A stretch of 64,000 nucleotides of DNA, taken from assembly GCA_023663725.1 (NCBI GenBank), contig JAMPGX010000003.1, forward strand, positions 178,863 through 242,862, written 5' to 3'. The notes under the pieces were generated by a model that was given only the letters and a program-made list of their open reading frames with translations, ran no database searches and was not told the origin of the DNA. Numbering within the stretch: the stretch's first letter is position 1; each line of letters starts with the position of its first letter. The stretch comes from a bacterium (GTDB taxonomy: Bacteria; Bacillota; Clostridia; Lachnospirales; Lachnospiraceae). Below are positions 28,063 to 36,931 of this stretch, one piece after another. A program made the translations under genes and the position numbers.

Positions 28063-28248
28063 TTATGTTTTCACTTCAAGCCCTTTAACGACTGTTACCT
28101 GTAAATCCTTTGCGTCAATCAATCTTTCCTGTCTGCACTTCGGGCAGAAGAGAGGAAAGTTTTTTAACTCTGTATCAGCTCGTATCTGTAACCTTGTTTT
28201 ATTTCCGCATACAGGGCAGCGTATCCATTTTGTTTTATCTCTATCCAT
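28063..28248 (-). CDS. Cysteine-rich KTR-domain protein
   Basis: This 61-residue zinc-ribbon protein has two CxxC pairs (CPVCGNKTRLQIR and CPKCRQERLI), typical of the cysteine-rich KTR family often seen in mobile elements of Clostridia. ATG 28248 has AAGGAT upstream; ATG 28266 is possible but lacks a site. It lies between TetR and the hydrolase on the same strand. Role unknown. Confidence 0.75.
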   Translation of the reverse strand: MDRDKTKWIRCPVCGNKTRLQIRADTELKNFPLFCPKCRQERLIDAKDLQVTVVKGLEVKT

Positions 28249-28305
28249 TGGTTTTATCCTTGTCATATAAATTATTTTTGTGATATGGCTTCCAACATAA
28301 AATAG

Positions 28306-28887
28306 TCATTTGTCCTCTATGAAGATATAGTTCATAAGCTCATCAATTAACTTGTTAATAGTATCTTTTCTGTATTCATCAATCAGTAAATCTGAATATT
28401 TCGCTAAAATGATTATATGAATATAATTATGTATTACTTCGGGAATTACTTTTTTTGTATCGATATTTCCCAAAATAAGAATTTCTCTTATCCACTCTGT
28501 TTCCGTATTTCTATAATTTTCCTTTGAAAATTTTTCAGTCAGTTTATCAATATCCTTATGTTCTCTAAAATAAAATGAAATTTCGGGTGTATCAAATAGA
28601 CTTTCAAAGAATTTTCGGACTGCATTTTTCAAATCTTTATCCACATTTTCTCGAACTGTTTTTTCTGCTAAGTGAAAAAGGTTTTGATGGAATGTTACAT
28701 TTAATTGGTAAAAGAAATCTTCCTTAGATTTGAAATATAAATAGAATGTTCCTTTAGCGATTTTTGCTGCGGAAACAATATCGTCTACTGTAGTTTTCTT
28801 GATACCATATTGCAACATGAGATTTTTTCCTACCTCTAATAAATATTTTTTTTGTAATTGTTTTTCTTTATCTGATTTTATCGGCAT
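28306..28887 (-). CDS. TetR-family transcriptional regulator
   Basis: The 193-residue protein has the N-terminal TetR helix-turn-helix (about 10-55: TVDDIVSAAKIAKGTFYLYF) and a helical ligand domain. AAGGAGG lies ahead of the ATG. It is the first gene of a leftward cargo set with the KTR protein and the amide hydrolase, so it probably represses that set and senses a compound related to the hydrolase. Confidence 0.88.
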   Translation of the reverse strand: MPIKSDKEKQLQKKYLLEVGKNLMLQYGIKKTTVDDIVSAAKIAKGTFYLYFKSKEDFFYQLNVTFHQNLFHLAEKTVRENVDKDLKNAVRKFFESLFDTPEISFYFREHKDIDKLTEKFSKENYRNTETEWIREILILGNIDTKKVIPEVIHNYIHIIILAKYSDLLIDEYRKDTINKLIDELMNYIFIEDK

Positions 28888-28904
28888 ATTAAGAAACCTC
28901 CTTT

Positions 28905-28957
28905 ATGACCTTATTAGTCATTTTAGTCAGTATAGCATATAAAAGAAGCTAAAACAA
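28905..28957 (-). promoter_or_regulatory. TetR promoter with candidate operator
   Basis: On the minus strand TTGTTT (28957-28952), a 17-base spacer and TATACT (28934-28929, extended TG) form a promoter. Directly downstream ATGAC/GTCAT (28905-28921) is an inverted repeat with a third half-site (TGAC) near 28925-28929, suggesting autorepression. Confidence 0.55.
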
Positions 28958-29101
28958 GATTTTTATGAAAAATTCACTCACTTTTCATCTTTCCGAAAAA
29001 CGGAATAGCGGTAAATATGTTCTATTTTGGCTACTTAATAGAACCGTGTAGACATATCCAAAAAGAAAGGTGAACAGTAAAATGTAACAGGGTGAATGAA
29101 T

Positions 29102-29455
29102 ATGGCAAAAAGACCAGTACCACAATATGACTTCAAGGCTTTTGGGGCAGCAATCAAAGCGGCGCGTACAGGACGCAAGGAAAGCCGTAAAAAGGTAGGC
29201 GACGAAATGTATATCTCTCCGCGTTACCTTGCGAATATTGAGAACAAGGGGCAGCACCCAAGTTTACAGATATTCTTTGAGCTAATGCTCCGCTACAATA
29301 TATCCGTAGACCAGTTCCTTTTGGAAACGCCGCCGGAAAAGAACACGCAGCGGCGGCAGCTTGACGCGCTCCTTGACGGTATGAGCGATACAGGCATACG
29401 GATTGTGACCGCAACGGCAAGGGAGATAGCGGAAGTCGAAACAGAGGGCAGATGA
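29102..29455 (+). CDS. XRE-family helix-turn-helix regulator
   Basis: The 117-residue protein has a Cro/CI-like helix-turn-helix (about 10-65, with MYISPRYLANIENKGQHPSL). A short tail may form a dimerisation helix. It is divergent from the TetR gene and lies just before the oriT/mob region. Regulators of this type in Tn1549-like elements control mobilisation genes. ATG 29102 is preferred over 29096 because AGGGTGA sits at the right distance. Confidence 0.85.
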   Translation: MAKRPVPQYDFKAFGAAIKAARTGRKESRKKVGDEMYISPRYLANIENKGQHPSLQIFFELMLRYNISVDQFLLETPPEKNTQRRQLDALLDGMSDTGIRIVTATAREIAEVETEGR

Positions 29456-29600
29456 AATGTGTCCGGCAGAATTGAACAGGATTTAGAGAGCGTTGTAATC
29501 TTTTTTGAGGATTGCAGCGTTTTTCTTTTGCGGAAGTTTGGCAAAAACGGGGATAGCTCCGTAGTAGGGGATAGGGGCGTAAAAGATAAAAAACTTTCGT

Positions 29601-29701
29601 AGCAAGCATAGGAAGCGGGTACCCACTTCCGTATTTTCCCCCTCCCGCGCTGCGGCGCGTCGGTTGAAAATGGCTTGTTGGGAAGTTTCCCAAACCCTCT
29701 G
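29601..29701 (+). repeat. Copy 1 of ~100-bp inverted repeat; candidate oriT of the ICE
   Basis: Two blocks (29601-29633 and 29673-29701) match, in reverse complement and without mismatch, 36892-36924 and 36824-36852. They contain GGAAG-CGGGTACCCA-CTTCC and TTGGGAAGTTTCCCAA palindromes. This copy ends 18 bases before mobC, the normal place for an origin of transfer. Confidence 0.6.
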
Positions 29702-29719
29702 AAAGAAAGGAGCGAATAC

Positions 29720-30049
29720 ATGGACGGACGCAAAAGGACAATACAAATCAAATTCAGAGTGACGGAAGCGGAACGGGATTTAATACTGGAAAAAATGAAG
29801 CTCGTCCCCACAAACAACATGGCGGCGTATCTACGGAAGATTGCCATTGACGGGTACATCATTCAGATAGACCATGCCGACATTAAGGCTATGACCGCAG
29901 AGATACAGAAAATCGGGGTGAATGTCAACCAGATAGCGCGTCGCGTGAACGCGACGGGGAACGCCTATAAAGAGGACATAGAGGAAATCAAGGGGGTGCT
30001 TGCGGAAATATGGCGGTTACAAAGATTAAGCCTATTAAAAGCACTCTAA
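29720..30049 (+). CDS. mobC: Mobilization protein MobC
   Basis: The 109-residue protein has a ribbon-helix-helix N-terminus (TIQIKFRVTEAERD) and the MobC core (GVNVNQIARRVNATG). MobC binds oriT and opens the DNA for the relaxase. AAAGGAG precedes ATG 29720; the longer frame overlaps the repeat. It overlaps mobA by 40 bases, so the two are translationally coupled. Confidence 0.88.
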   Translation: MDGRKRTIQIKFRVTEAERDLILEKMKLVPTNNMAAYLRKIAIDGYIIQIDHADIKAMTAEIQKIGVNVNQIARRVNATGNAYKEDIEEIKGVLAEIWRLQRLSLLKAL

Positions 30050-31359
30050 GCAAAGCCCTTGACTATATCGAAAACCCGGACAAGACGGACGGGAAAATGC
30101 TCATATCCTCTTTCGGGTGCTCTTATGAAACGGCAGATATTGAGTTTGAATATACCCTGTCGCAAGCACTCCAAAAAGGGAACAATTTAGCCTTTCATCT
30201 GATACAGTCCTTTGAGCCGGGGGAAGTGGATTATCAGAAAGCCCATGAGATTGGGCGGCAGCTTGCCGACATGGTGACAAAGGGGCAGCATGAGTATGTT
30301 TTGACGACGCACATTGACAAGGGGCATATCCATAACCACATTATTTTCTGCGCGGTGAATTTCGTAGACCACCATAAATACAATTCCAACAAAAGGAGCT
30401 ATTACGGCATACGGAACATGAGCGACAAGCTGTGCCGGGAAAATGGCTTGTCCGTTGTTGTTCCCGGCAAGGGAAGCAAAGGAAAGAGCTATGCGGAATA
30501 TCAAGCGGAAAAGACGGGTACCAGTTGGAAAGGGAAATTGAAGATTGCCGTTGACGCGCTTATCCCCCAAGTTTCCAGTTTTGAGGAATTGTTACAACGG
30601 TTGCAGGTGGCGGGCTATGAGATAAAGCCGGGGAAATATGTGTCATGCCGCGCACCGGGGCAGGAACGCTTCACCCGCCTAAAAACCCTCGGCGCAGACT
30701 ATACAGAGGAAGCCATAAGGGAACGGATAGCGGGCAGGCGCACGAAAGCGGTAAAAGCTCCCAAGCAGCAGCGCGGCGGCGTCAGTCTGCTAATCGACAT
30801 TGAGAACAGTATCAAGGCGGCGCAGAGCAGGGGCTATGAACAATGGGCGAAAATCCACAATCTGAAACAGGCGGCAAAGACCATGAATTTCTTGACGGAA
30901 CATAAGATTGAACAGTACGCGGATTTAGTCAGCCGGATTGCGGAAGTGGCAGAGGAAAGCGGACAGGCAGCGGACAGCCTAAGGGCAGTTGAAAAACGCC
31001 TTGCGGACATAGCGGTGCTTATCAAGAATGTTTCCACCTACCAAAAGACAAAGCCCGCCTATGGAGCGTACAAAAACGTCCGGAACAAAGAGAAGTACAA
31101 AGCGGAACATGAACAGGCGGTTATCCTCCATGAAGCCGCCGCAAGGTCGCTGAAAGCGGCGGGCATTGCGAAGCTCCCCAACCTTGCCACGCTGCAAGCG
31201 GAGTATGAAGCCCTCCAAGCGCAGAAAGAAGCCCTTTACGCCGACTATGGGAAGCTGAAAAAGAAAGTTCGGGAATACGACATTATCAAGCAGAACATTG
31301 ACAGCATTTTGCAGGCAGGAAAGCAGCCGGAACGGGAAAAGGAAACGGAGCGCGGATAG
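30010..31359 (+). CDS. mobA: Relaxase MobA (MOBP family)
   Basis: The 449-residue relaxase nicks oriT and stays bound to the transferred strand. Its N-terminal domain has the histidine triad THIDKGHIHNHIIF (about residues 100-113) and a tyrosine-containing start (DYIENPDKT, likely nucleophile Tyr about 19). A long coiled-coil C-terminal region follows, typical for Tn1549-type relaxases. It overlaps mobC and is transcribed opposite to the secretion genes. Confidence 0.92.
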   Translation: MAVTKIKPIKSTLSKALDYIENPDKTDGKMLISSFGCSYETADIEFEYTLSQALQKGNNLAFHLIQSFEPGEVDYQKAHEIGRQLADMVTKGQHEYVLTTHIDKGHIHNHIIFCAVNFVDHHKYNSNKRSYYGIRNMSDKLCRENGLSVVVPGKGSKGKSYAEYQAEKTGTSWKGKLKIAVDALIPQVSSFEELLQRLQVAGYEIKPGKYVSCRAPGQERFTRLKTLGADYTEEAIRERIAGRRTKAVKAPKQQRGGVSLLIDIENSIKAAQSRGYEQWAKIHNLKQAAKTMNFLTEHKIEQYADLVSRIAEVAEESGQAADSLRAVEKRLADIAVLIKNVSTYQKTKPAYGAYKNVRNKEKYKAEHEQAVILHEAAARSLKAAGIAKLPNLATLQAEYEALQAQKEALYADYGKLKKKVREYDIIKQNIDSILQAGKQPEREKETERG

Positions 31360-31423
31360 GGATAGAAAAATCCCCGCCGCTGTGCTATGATAAGGCTATC
31401 AAATTGCAGACAGGAGCGTTGAC

Positions 31424-31672
31424 ATGGAAAACCAGAAAATGCCGGAATATGAAACCATACGCGCCGCCGTAGCCGGGGAGAAATGGGCGGTGGAGAAAGT
31501 CGTGGAGTGTTACAAGGACGAAATAGACAGGCTATCGACGGTAGAGGTCAGACAGCCGGACGGAAGCACGAAACAGGAAATCAACGAAGATATGCGCCAG
31601 TCTATCACAAAGAAGCTGATAGAAGCAATCCCGCAGTTCCCGCTTGAAGAAATGGAAAAAGGGGATTGCTGA
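31424..31672 (+). CDS. Small helix-turn-helix conjugative-element protein
   Basis: This 82-residue protein of the helix_turn_helix_16 type (YETIRAAVAGEKWAVEKVVE) ends in acidic residues. Similar to the 86-residue gene at 25674, it probably regulates the element. CAGGAG lies ahead of ATG 31424. A strong terminator follows. Confidence 0.65.
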   Translation: MENQKMPEYETIRAAVAGEKWAVEKVVECYKDEIDRLSTVEVRQPDGSTKQEINEDMRQSITKKLIEAIPQFPLEEMEKGDC

Positions 31673-31686
31673 TAGGCAAAAAAAGA

Positions 31687-31732
31687 ACAGGGCGCGGAAA
31701 GCCAGTACATGACTTCCGCGCCCTGTCTTTTT
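31687..31732 (+). terminator. Terminator of the mob operon
   Basis: ACAGGGCGCGGAA (31687-31699) pairs perfectly with 31714-31726, followed by CTTTTT. Confidence 0.9.
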
Positions 31733-31752
31733 GTGGGTGCTGTTCTGGTAAA

Positions 31753-31866
31753 TGTTACGCAGTAGGACGGCATTTTCGGGGGGAAAGGTATAAAATATTG
31801 TCTGTCTGATTTTTGCGCCCGGAAAGCCTTGTAAATCAAGGGATTTTCCGCGCCTACTGCGTAACA
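31753..31866. repeat. 114-bp palindromic element, copy A
   Basis: TGTTACGCAGTAGG (31753-31766) and CCTACTGCGTAACA (31853-31866) are perfect inverted ends; AGGGG follows. A homologous element with the same length and ends is at 51437-51550. The right end also supplies the stop codon of the adjacent minus-strand gene. There is no gene inside. Confidence 0.75.
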
Positions 31867-32219
31867 GGGGTGCGCTTTTTCCTCATGCGCTCGGCGGCCT
31901 GTCTGCGGGTGATACGTTTCCGGCAGTCCGGGCAGTATTTGACGCTGTTAGAGGTTGACGCAAAGAACGCGCCGCACGCGGTACACTTCTTCCTGTCCCC
32001 GGTCTGGTAAAGCTCCGCATAGAGCAGCTTGTCAGCGGGAAGCACCGCAATCCGGAACCACTTGCAGAGAAGCGAATAGGAAATGAGCTGCGGGCATACG
32101 CACTCGTCCCCGTCGTCCAGTAAGATACAGTTGCCGTTATCGCAGTTGCAGCACGTCCGGCGCACAAGTGCATTTACCTTTCTGCTCTGGGGCGGCGTCA
32201 GCCGCTTCATGTCGCTCAT
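31854..32219 (-). CDS. Cysteine-rich VLP-domain protein
   Basis: The 121-residue protein has many cysteines in two clusters (RRTCCNCDNGNC and KKCTACG...CPDC), the second a zinc ribbon. It matches the cysteine-rich VLP family of Tn1549-like elements. The C-terminus (RTPVTQ) and stop lie in the inverted end of the 114-bp element. Its start overlaps the stop of the preceding gene (ATGA). Role unknown. Confidence 0.75.
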   Translation of the reverse strand: MSDMKRLTPPQSRKVNALVRRTCCNCDNGNCILLDDGDECVCPQLISYSLLCKWFRIAVLPADKLLYAELYQTGDRKKCTACGAFFASTSNSVKYCPDCRKRITRRQAAERMRKKRTPVTQ

Positions 32220-32428
32220 ACTTCATCAGCGGCATAAATGGGAAGCACCGCAAATTCCGCTTCGGTCATGGCTTCCACTTTGGCAAGGGTACGGGCGGCA
32301 AAGTCCCGCATTTCCCCGTCCATAAAGGGCAGCGCGGCGTTCATGGCGACGATAAGCCCCTGTCGGCTCCCGGTCTTGTAAATGCTCAAAAGGTTTGTTT
32401 CTTCAACAGTCAGTTTCATCATGTTCAC
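32216..32428 (-). CDS. Transposon-transfer assisting protein (TTRAP family)
   Basis: This is a 70-residue helical protein starting MNMMKLTVEETNLLSIY, with the phrase ALPFMDGEMRDFAARTLAKV. It fits the TTRAP family of conjugative transposons, whose name reflects association rather than known chemistry. It overlaps the genes on both sides. Confidence 0.7.
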   Translation of the reverse strand: MNMMKLTVEETNLLSIYKTGSRQGLIVAMNAALPFMDGEMRDFAARTLAKVEAMTEAEFAVLPIYAADEV

Positions 32429-33378
32429 ACCTCCAAATCGTGATTTTTTGTTTTTGCCGCCGCCTTTTTCGGGGCGGTCTTTGCTTTGTCTGCTTTTAGC
32501 TGCGCCCGGACAGAGGGGCGGGGCTTTTTTATCTCCCTGTCCCGGTTCTCCCCCTTGTCAATCAGCGCATACGTCCCATGTCTGCCCTCGATTTTGGAAA
32601 AGGAAAGGTTCTTGTAGGGCAGCATGGAGAAAAGGCGGTCAATGTCCTTTGTGGCTGCAAGCTGCATGAACGCCGGGGAAAGCTCTACCATGAAATGTGT
32701 CTTGTTCGGGCTGTTCGGCGTGTCATGCCGTTTCATTTCCCGTACAATGTGCCGCGCTTCTGTTTCAATCAGCCCGTCGCGCAATGCGGCGATATGTGCC
32801 TTAAAATCCCCCGGCGCAAGTTCCTCCCGGCTGCGGTGTTCCTCCTGCAAGAGCCATTGCAGCGCGTCCGGGTCGTTGGGTACGGCTTCAAAGCGTTCAA
32901 ACTTCCCAAGCTGCGTGTCCGGGCTTCCGTTGAAATACTGTCCGGCGGGTATCATCTGTTCCCCATGCTCATAAATCAGCTTGACCGTATCGGCGGGCAG
33001 CTCCTTTTCCTTGACGCGCTCATAATGGCGGGAATAGTCAAGCTCATAAAGGTTGCCTTTGATTTTCCCGCGTTCTTTTCCCGTCAGCTCGATTGCGTAG
33101 GCAAGGATACGGTCGCTTGTCTGCTCCATGTAGAAACGCCAAGTATTGTGGGGCGCGGTGTCCTTTAGGAAAACGTCACGCTCCCTAAAGCAATGTGTCC
33201 CGGACGGGCGGCAGAACCACAAGAGGGTCTTATCCGTCTTGTCCGCGCTTGCCGCTGCCTTTGCGATAATCTCTTTGTCAATGTCAAAATCGCTCTGGTA
33301 AAATCCTGTGTTCTGCTTCAATATCGCATTGAGGGAAGCAAGCACGTCCACGTTTTCAAATTTATTCTGTTTCGGCAT
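32425..33378 (-). CDS. DUF4316-type conjugative-element protein
   Basis: The 317-residue protein has a mixed alpha/beta N-terminal part and a lysine/alanine-rich tail. The C-terminal motif RPSVRAQLKADKAK closely resembles the ends of the ArdA-ArdC protein (KPSIRAQLRADKEK) and PcfB. Function is unknown; the shared tail may be a secretion or partner-binding signal. It overlaps TTRAP by four bases and starts four bases after the next gene's end, within one long operon. Confidence 0.6.
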   Translation of the reverse strand: MPKQNKFENVDVLASLNAILKQNTGFYQSDFDIDKEIIAKAAASADKTDKTLLWFCRPSGTHCFRERDVFLKDTAPHNTWRFYMEQTSDRILAYAIELTGKERGKIKGNLYELDYSRHYERVKEKELPADTVKLIYEHGEQMIPAGQYFNGSPDTQLGKFERFEAVPNDPDALQWLLQEEHRSREELAPGDFKAHIAALRDGLIETEARHIVREMKRHDTPNSPNKTHFMVELSPAFMQLAATKDIDRLFSMLPYKNLSFSKIEGRHGTYALIDKGENRDREIKKPRPSVRAQLKADKAKTAPKKAAAKTKNHDLEV

Positions 33379-33381
33379 GAG

Positions 33382-36300
33382 TCAGCTCCTTTCCAAATCC
33401 TGCGATTTCTGCTTTGCGTTTTTCTTCTGCGCCTTTTCCTTGTCGGCTCTAAGCTGCGCCCGGATAGAGGGCTTCTTTTCCGGCTTAGCTTCCTTGCCGC
33501 GCTCTTTGTCGGCTTTGACTGCGTTAGCCAGGTCAACAAGTGAGATTGTTTCCCCCGCCTTTACCTTTGCTTCCAGTTCGTCAACGGTAGGGGTGTTGTT
33601 GATGATACCGTCAAAATTGTTGTCGTTCTGCTCGATAGCGTCCTCGACGTGCTTTAGCGGGTTCGCTTTCTCCGGCGGCTCTGCGGCGACGGCAAACGCC
33701 CGCGTCCCGTTCCCCATAATGAGATATTTCCCGTCGTCCGACTGATGGTGGAAGCCATATCCGGCAACTTCCATTTGCTCGCGGGTCATGGCGGTAACAG
33801 AAAAACTCCCCCTCGGTGTCTGGATTTTTTCGCCCGTTTCCAGTTCATCCGGGGTAAGCTGCTTTTGCTCCTGCAAAAACTCCGGCACTTCTTTATAGCC
33901 GAAGCTGTCAACGTAATGCGCCGCGTCCTGCCCGTTCTGATGAAGCACTACCACGTCGGAAACGGAAAGGCTGTGTCCCTTAAAGTCTTTGGGGTGGTCG
34001 ATATTGAAACGGGTATAAATATCTTCAAGGGAAGTCCCCGGCGCAAGGGGCGCGGAATAGACAAGCTCATAGTTCGCCCTGTCAACCACGTTTCCCGCCG
34101 CCTGCAGGCGGTCGTAAGGCTCAAATCGGAAGTCCCTTGTTTCGTCGCCGCCTTTTATCTGGTAAATGGAAAAGGTGTCTTTGTCCTGTCCGGCGGTCTG
34201 TGCCGTTTCCTGCGCCTTTGCGTAGAGCTGTTTTATGCCGCCCTCGGTCAGCTCGCCGCTTTTGAAATGCCCCATAAGCTCGCGGCATTTCTCCGGCGTT
34301 CCCGTATAAAGCACGTCGCCCATTTTTGCCCGCCCGTTCTCCTGTGTCACATAGGCTTGTAAGAGATAGCTGTTTTCCCGGCTGTCGCTGTACGGGTTCC
34401 GGCGTACCTTGTAAACCGTTTCGGGGGTAAAGGCTTCTTTCGGGGCTTCCGGCTTTGGCTGCTCCTGCGCGGCTGTTTCTTCTTTCCGGGTCGGCTGCTC
34501 CTGTCCGGCGGTCTGCTCCTTGTCCTGTGCCTTTTGAAGCTCCGCTAAGTTTTCATCTATGGAATTGATAATCTCGGCGGCTGCGCTGCGTATCGTTTCA
34601 AGGGAGCTTTTCAGTTCGGAGAGTTCCCGTCCGCTGCTCCACCCGGCGACGTAGCCGAAAGAGTAGTCCGACGTGTCAAGCCCGTAATGTTGGCAGACGG
34701 TGTAAGCGACGCTTTCCGCTTCGACTTCGCGGGTGCGGCGGTCAGCGCGGGGCTGCTGTTCGTCCTGCGGCGCGTTAAGGTCAATGTCGTGCAGCTTCGC
34801 GTGGGCTATTTCGTGAATGGCGGTCTTTAAGGTTTGCAGCTCGCTCATGCCCTCGTTAATGGCAATGCGCTTGTCCTCCAAGTGGTAGTAGCCATGAGAG
34901 CCGCCCCCGATTTCCTCAAATCCAATCGGAACGGGAGAAGTCTTTTCAAGGGCTGCGAAAAAATCCTTGTAGCGGTCAACGTCGCCCGTCAGCTCGTCCA
35001 CCGCAATATCCGGCAGCTCCTTTCCCTCGGTCTGGGAAACATCAAAGACGGACACTACCTTGTAGGCGGGTATCTTGATTTCCTTTTCCTCGGTGACGGG
35101 CTTCCCGTCCTTGCCGATAACGGGTTTCTGTGTATGGGGGTCTATCTTCTCCACTTCCTGCTTGATTTTGAACGGCGACGGGGCAATGATTTTGATTCCT
35201 TTCTGCCCTTTCATCACGTTGCGCCCAAAATTATTCTTCCATGCGGAAAATCCCGCCACAAGGGAAGCGTCGGGCTTCTGCATGGCGATAAGCAGCGTAT
35301 TGTTGAAGCTGTAATTATGGAATTTTGACATGACTTTCAGATATTCCTTGTAACGCTCGCTGTCAAAGAGTTCCGTAATCCCCTGTTCCAGACGGTCGGT
35401 AATCTCTTTGAGCTTTTCGGCGGGCTTCTCGCTCGTCAGCACGATAGGGATAACCGGGCGCGGCTCCTGCGGCTGCGCTGCGGTCTGCGCCGTCCTCTGT
35501 CCCGGCGCGGCTGCGTCCATTTCCACTTTAGACGGGTCGGGTCTTTCCTGCTGTGGGAAGCCCATTACCTTATATTCTTTGGGAATGTCGCTTTCGCGCC
35601 CGTTGTACCATTCTGTAAAGGTGTTCTTGTTGTTGTAGATATATCCCTGGTCGGTAAAGCGTCCCCCGTCGTTGATAGCAGCGTCCCGCCCGTATTCCTC
35701 ATACATGAAATATTTTTTCGCTTCTTCGGGAAGCTCCAATTCGTCCAGTTCGTCGATAAGGTAATAGCCGTAATCTTCTTCGTTCTGTACGGTGGGGTAG
35801 AGCCAGTAGCAGTCAAGGTTCTGTGCAAGGTTGATAAGGTCTTTGATATTTCCGGCGCGTTCCCCAAGCGTCACCGCCGCTGTAAACTTGTCCCTGTCCT
35901 CGTCGCCCTGCATTTCCAAGAGCTTCGCTAAATAGTTCAGCTCGTCAAGTCCCGCGCTCTGGATAACAGGCAGCGGTACGTCAAAGGGCTGCTGCTCGGT
36001 ATTTGCAAAACCATTGATGAAAAAATCCTGCGGATTGTCTGCGGTAATGCCGACGCTTTTCATAGCTTCGTGAAGCTGCTCTGCGGTGGTCGGCATGGGA
36101 AGCCACACGCCGCCCGGTTCTCCCGTTTCAAAGCGGCTGCGGCTGTCGATTAAGATTGAAAACTGTTCGCTCATTTTTCCACTCCTTTCCTGTTCAATCA
36201 TGCGGTGCATGAGTTCGTAATCCTCAACGCTCATGCTCCCGTCAAATACATAAGGGTCAAAATCTTCCCTGTCCCGGTAGGGCTTTTCGGAAAAGGGAAG

Positions 36301-36672
36301 CCCCGCTTCATGGGCGGCGGCTCTTGTTTCCTCGATAAGCTCCGGGGGAAGCCTGTCGTCATGCGCCCCGATAAAACCGTCAATGTCATTCATGCTGTTC
36401 TCATAGTGGTAGCGCACTCCGGCGGTCAGCTCGTCAAGGCTCATATCTTCGCCTAAATGCCTGCAGTAATAGCCGTTCAAGATAACGGCGGCGGGGTCGG
36501 TGCTTTTGATTTCCTCTAACCGGCTCCTGTCCTCCGGGTAGAGCGTGTCGTTCATATCAAGATGAAAATACTCTGCGTTCCATGAACGCCCTTTTTTCCA
36601 GAACGCTACCCATGCGATACCGTCCCTAAGCTCGTCTTGATAGTCCTTTACGGTGTCCCGTAAACTTGCCAT
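33382..36672 (-). CDS. Multidomain anti-restriction protein (ArdA + ArdC/metallopeptidase + YodL-like)
   Basis: The 1096-residue fusion begins with a small domain (about 1-165). An ArdA-like DNA-mimic domain follows (about 170-375, very acidic, QNLDCYWLYPTV). Next is an ArdC-type N-terminal domain (about 415-590, NNTLLIAMQKPDASLVAGF) and a zincin motif HEIAHAKLHD (about 635). The end holds a YodL-like and a DUF4316-like region and the tail KPSIRAQLRADK. ArdA inhibits type I restriction enzymes; ArdC binds and protects entering single-stranded DNA. The product probably protects the element on arrival in a new host. Confidence 0.82.
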   Translation of the reverse strand: MASLRDTVKDYQDELRDGIAWVAFWKKGRSWNAEYFHLDMNDTLYPEDRSRLEEIKSTDPAAVILNGYYCRHLGEDMSLDELTAGVRYHYENSMNDIDGFIGAHDDRLPPELIEETRAAAHEAGLPFSEKPYRDREDFDPYVFDGSMSVEDYELMHRMIEQERSGKMSEQFSILIDSRSRFETGEPGGVWLPMPTTAEQLHEAMKSVGITADNPQDFFINGFANTEQQPFDVPLPVIQSAGLDELNYLAKLLEMQGDEDRDKFTAAVTLGERAGNIKDLINLAQNLDCYWLYPTVQNEEDYGYYLIDELDELELPEEAKKYFMYEEYGRDAAINDGGRFTDQGYIYNNKNTFTEWYNGRESDIPKEYKVMGFPQQERPDPSKVEMDAAAPGQRTAQTAAQPQEPRPVIPIVLTSEKPAEKLKEITDRLEQGITELFDSERYKEYLKVMSKFHNYSFNNTLLIAMQKPDASLVAGFSAWKNNFGRNVMKGQKGIKIIAPSPFKIKQEVEKIDPHTQKPVIGKDGKPVTEEKEIKIPAYKVVSVFDVSQTEGKELPDIAVDELTGDVDRYKDFFAALEKTSPVPIGFEEIGGGSHGYYHLEDKRIAINEGMSELQTLKTAIHEIAHAKLHDIDLNAPQDEQQPRADRRTREVEAESVAYTVCQHYGLDTSDYSFGYVAGWSSGRELSELKSSLETIRSAAAEIINSIDENLAELQKAQDKEQTAGQEQPTRKEETAAQEQPKPEAPKEAFTPETVYKVRRNPYSDSRENSYLLQAYVTQENGRAKMGDVLYTGTPEKCRELMGHFKSGELTEGGIKQLYAKAQETAQTAGQDKDTFSIYQIKGGDETRDFRFEPYDRLQAAGNVVDRANYELVYSAPLAPGTSLEDIYTRFNIDHPKDFKGHSLSVSDVVVLHQNGQDAAHYVDSFGYKEVPEFLQEQKQLTPDELETGEKIQTPRGSFSVTAMTREQMEVAGYGFHHQSDDGKYLIMGNGTRAFAVAAEPPEKANPLKHVEDAIEQNDNNFDGIINNTPTVDELEAKVKAGETISLVDLANAVKADKERGKEAKPEKKPSIRAQLRADKEKAQKKNAKQKSQDLERS

Positions 36673-36823
36673 AGTGAAAAACCTCCTTTCTGTGGCAGCG
36701 TCATAAGCTGTATTTTTTGCTGCATAGCCTACTACGGTACGCCCGCGTTTTCTGCCAAAGGTTTAGAAAATTTTTAGAGGGCAAAGCCCTCCACAAAAAA
36801 GAGGGTAAAACCCTCTAAAGATA

Positions 36824-36924
36824 CAGAGGGTTTGGGAAACTTCCCAACAAGCAAAATCCCCGTCCGGCGCGTAAGCGGCAGGACAGGGATTTACGGAAGT
36901 GGGTACCCGCTTCCTATGCTTGCT
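36824..36924 (-). repeat. Copy 2 of the ~100-bp inverted repeat
   Basis: Blocks 36824-36852 and 36892-36924 are exact reverse complements of 29673-29701 and 29601-29633. The gap 36673-36931 also has successive GAGGG/CCCTC hairpins near 36775-36817 and no gene. This copy lies directly after the topB stop. Confidence 0.7.
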
Positions 36925-36931
36925 ATTCCAG

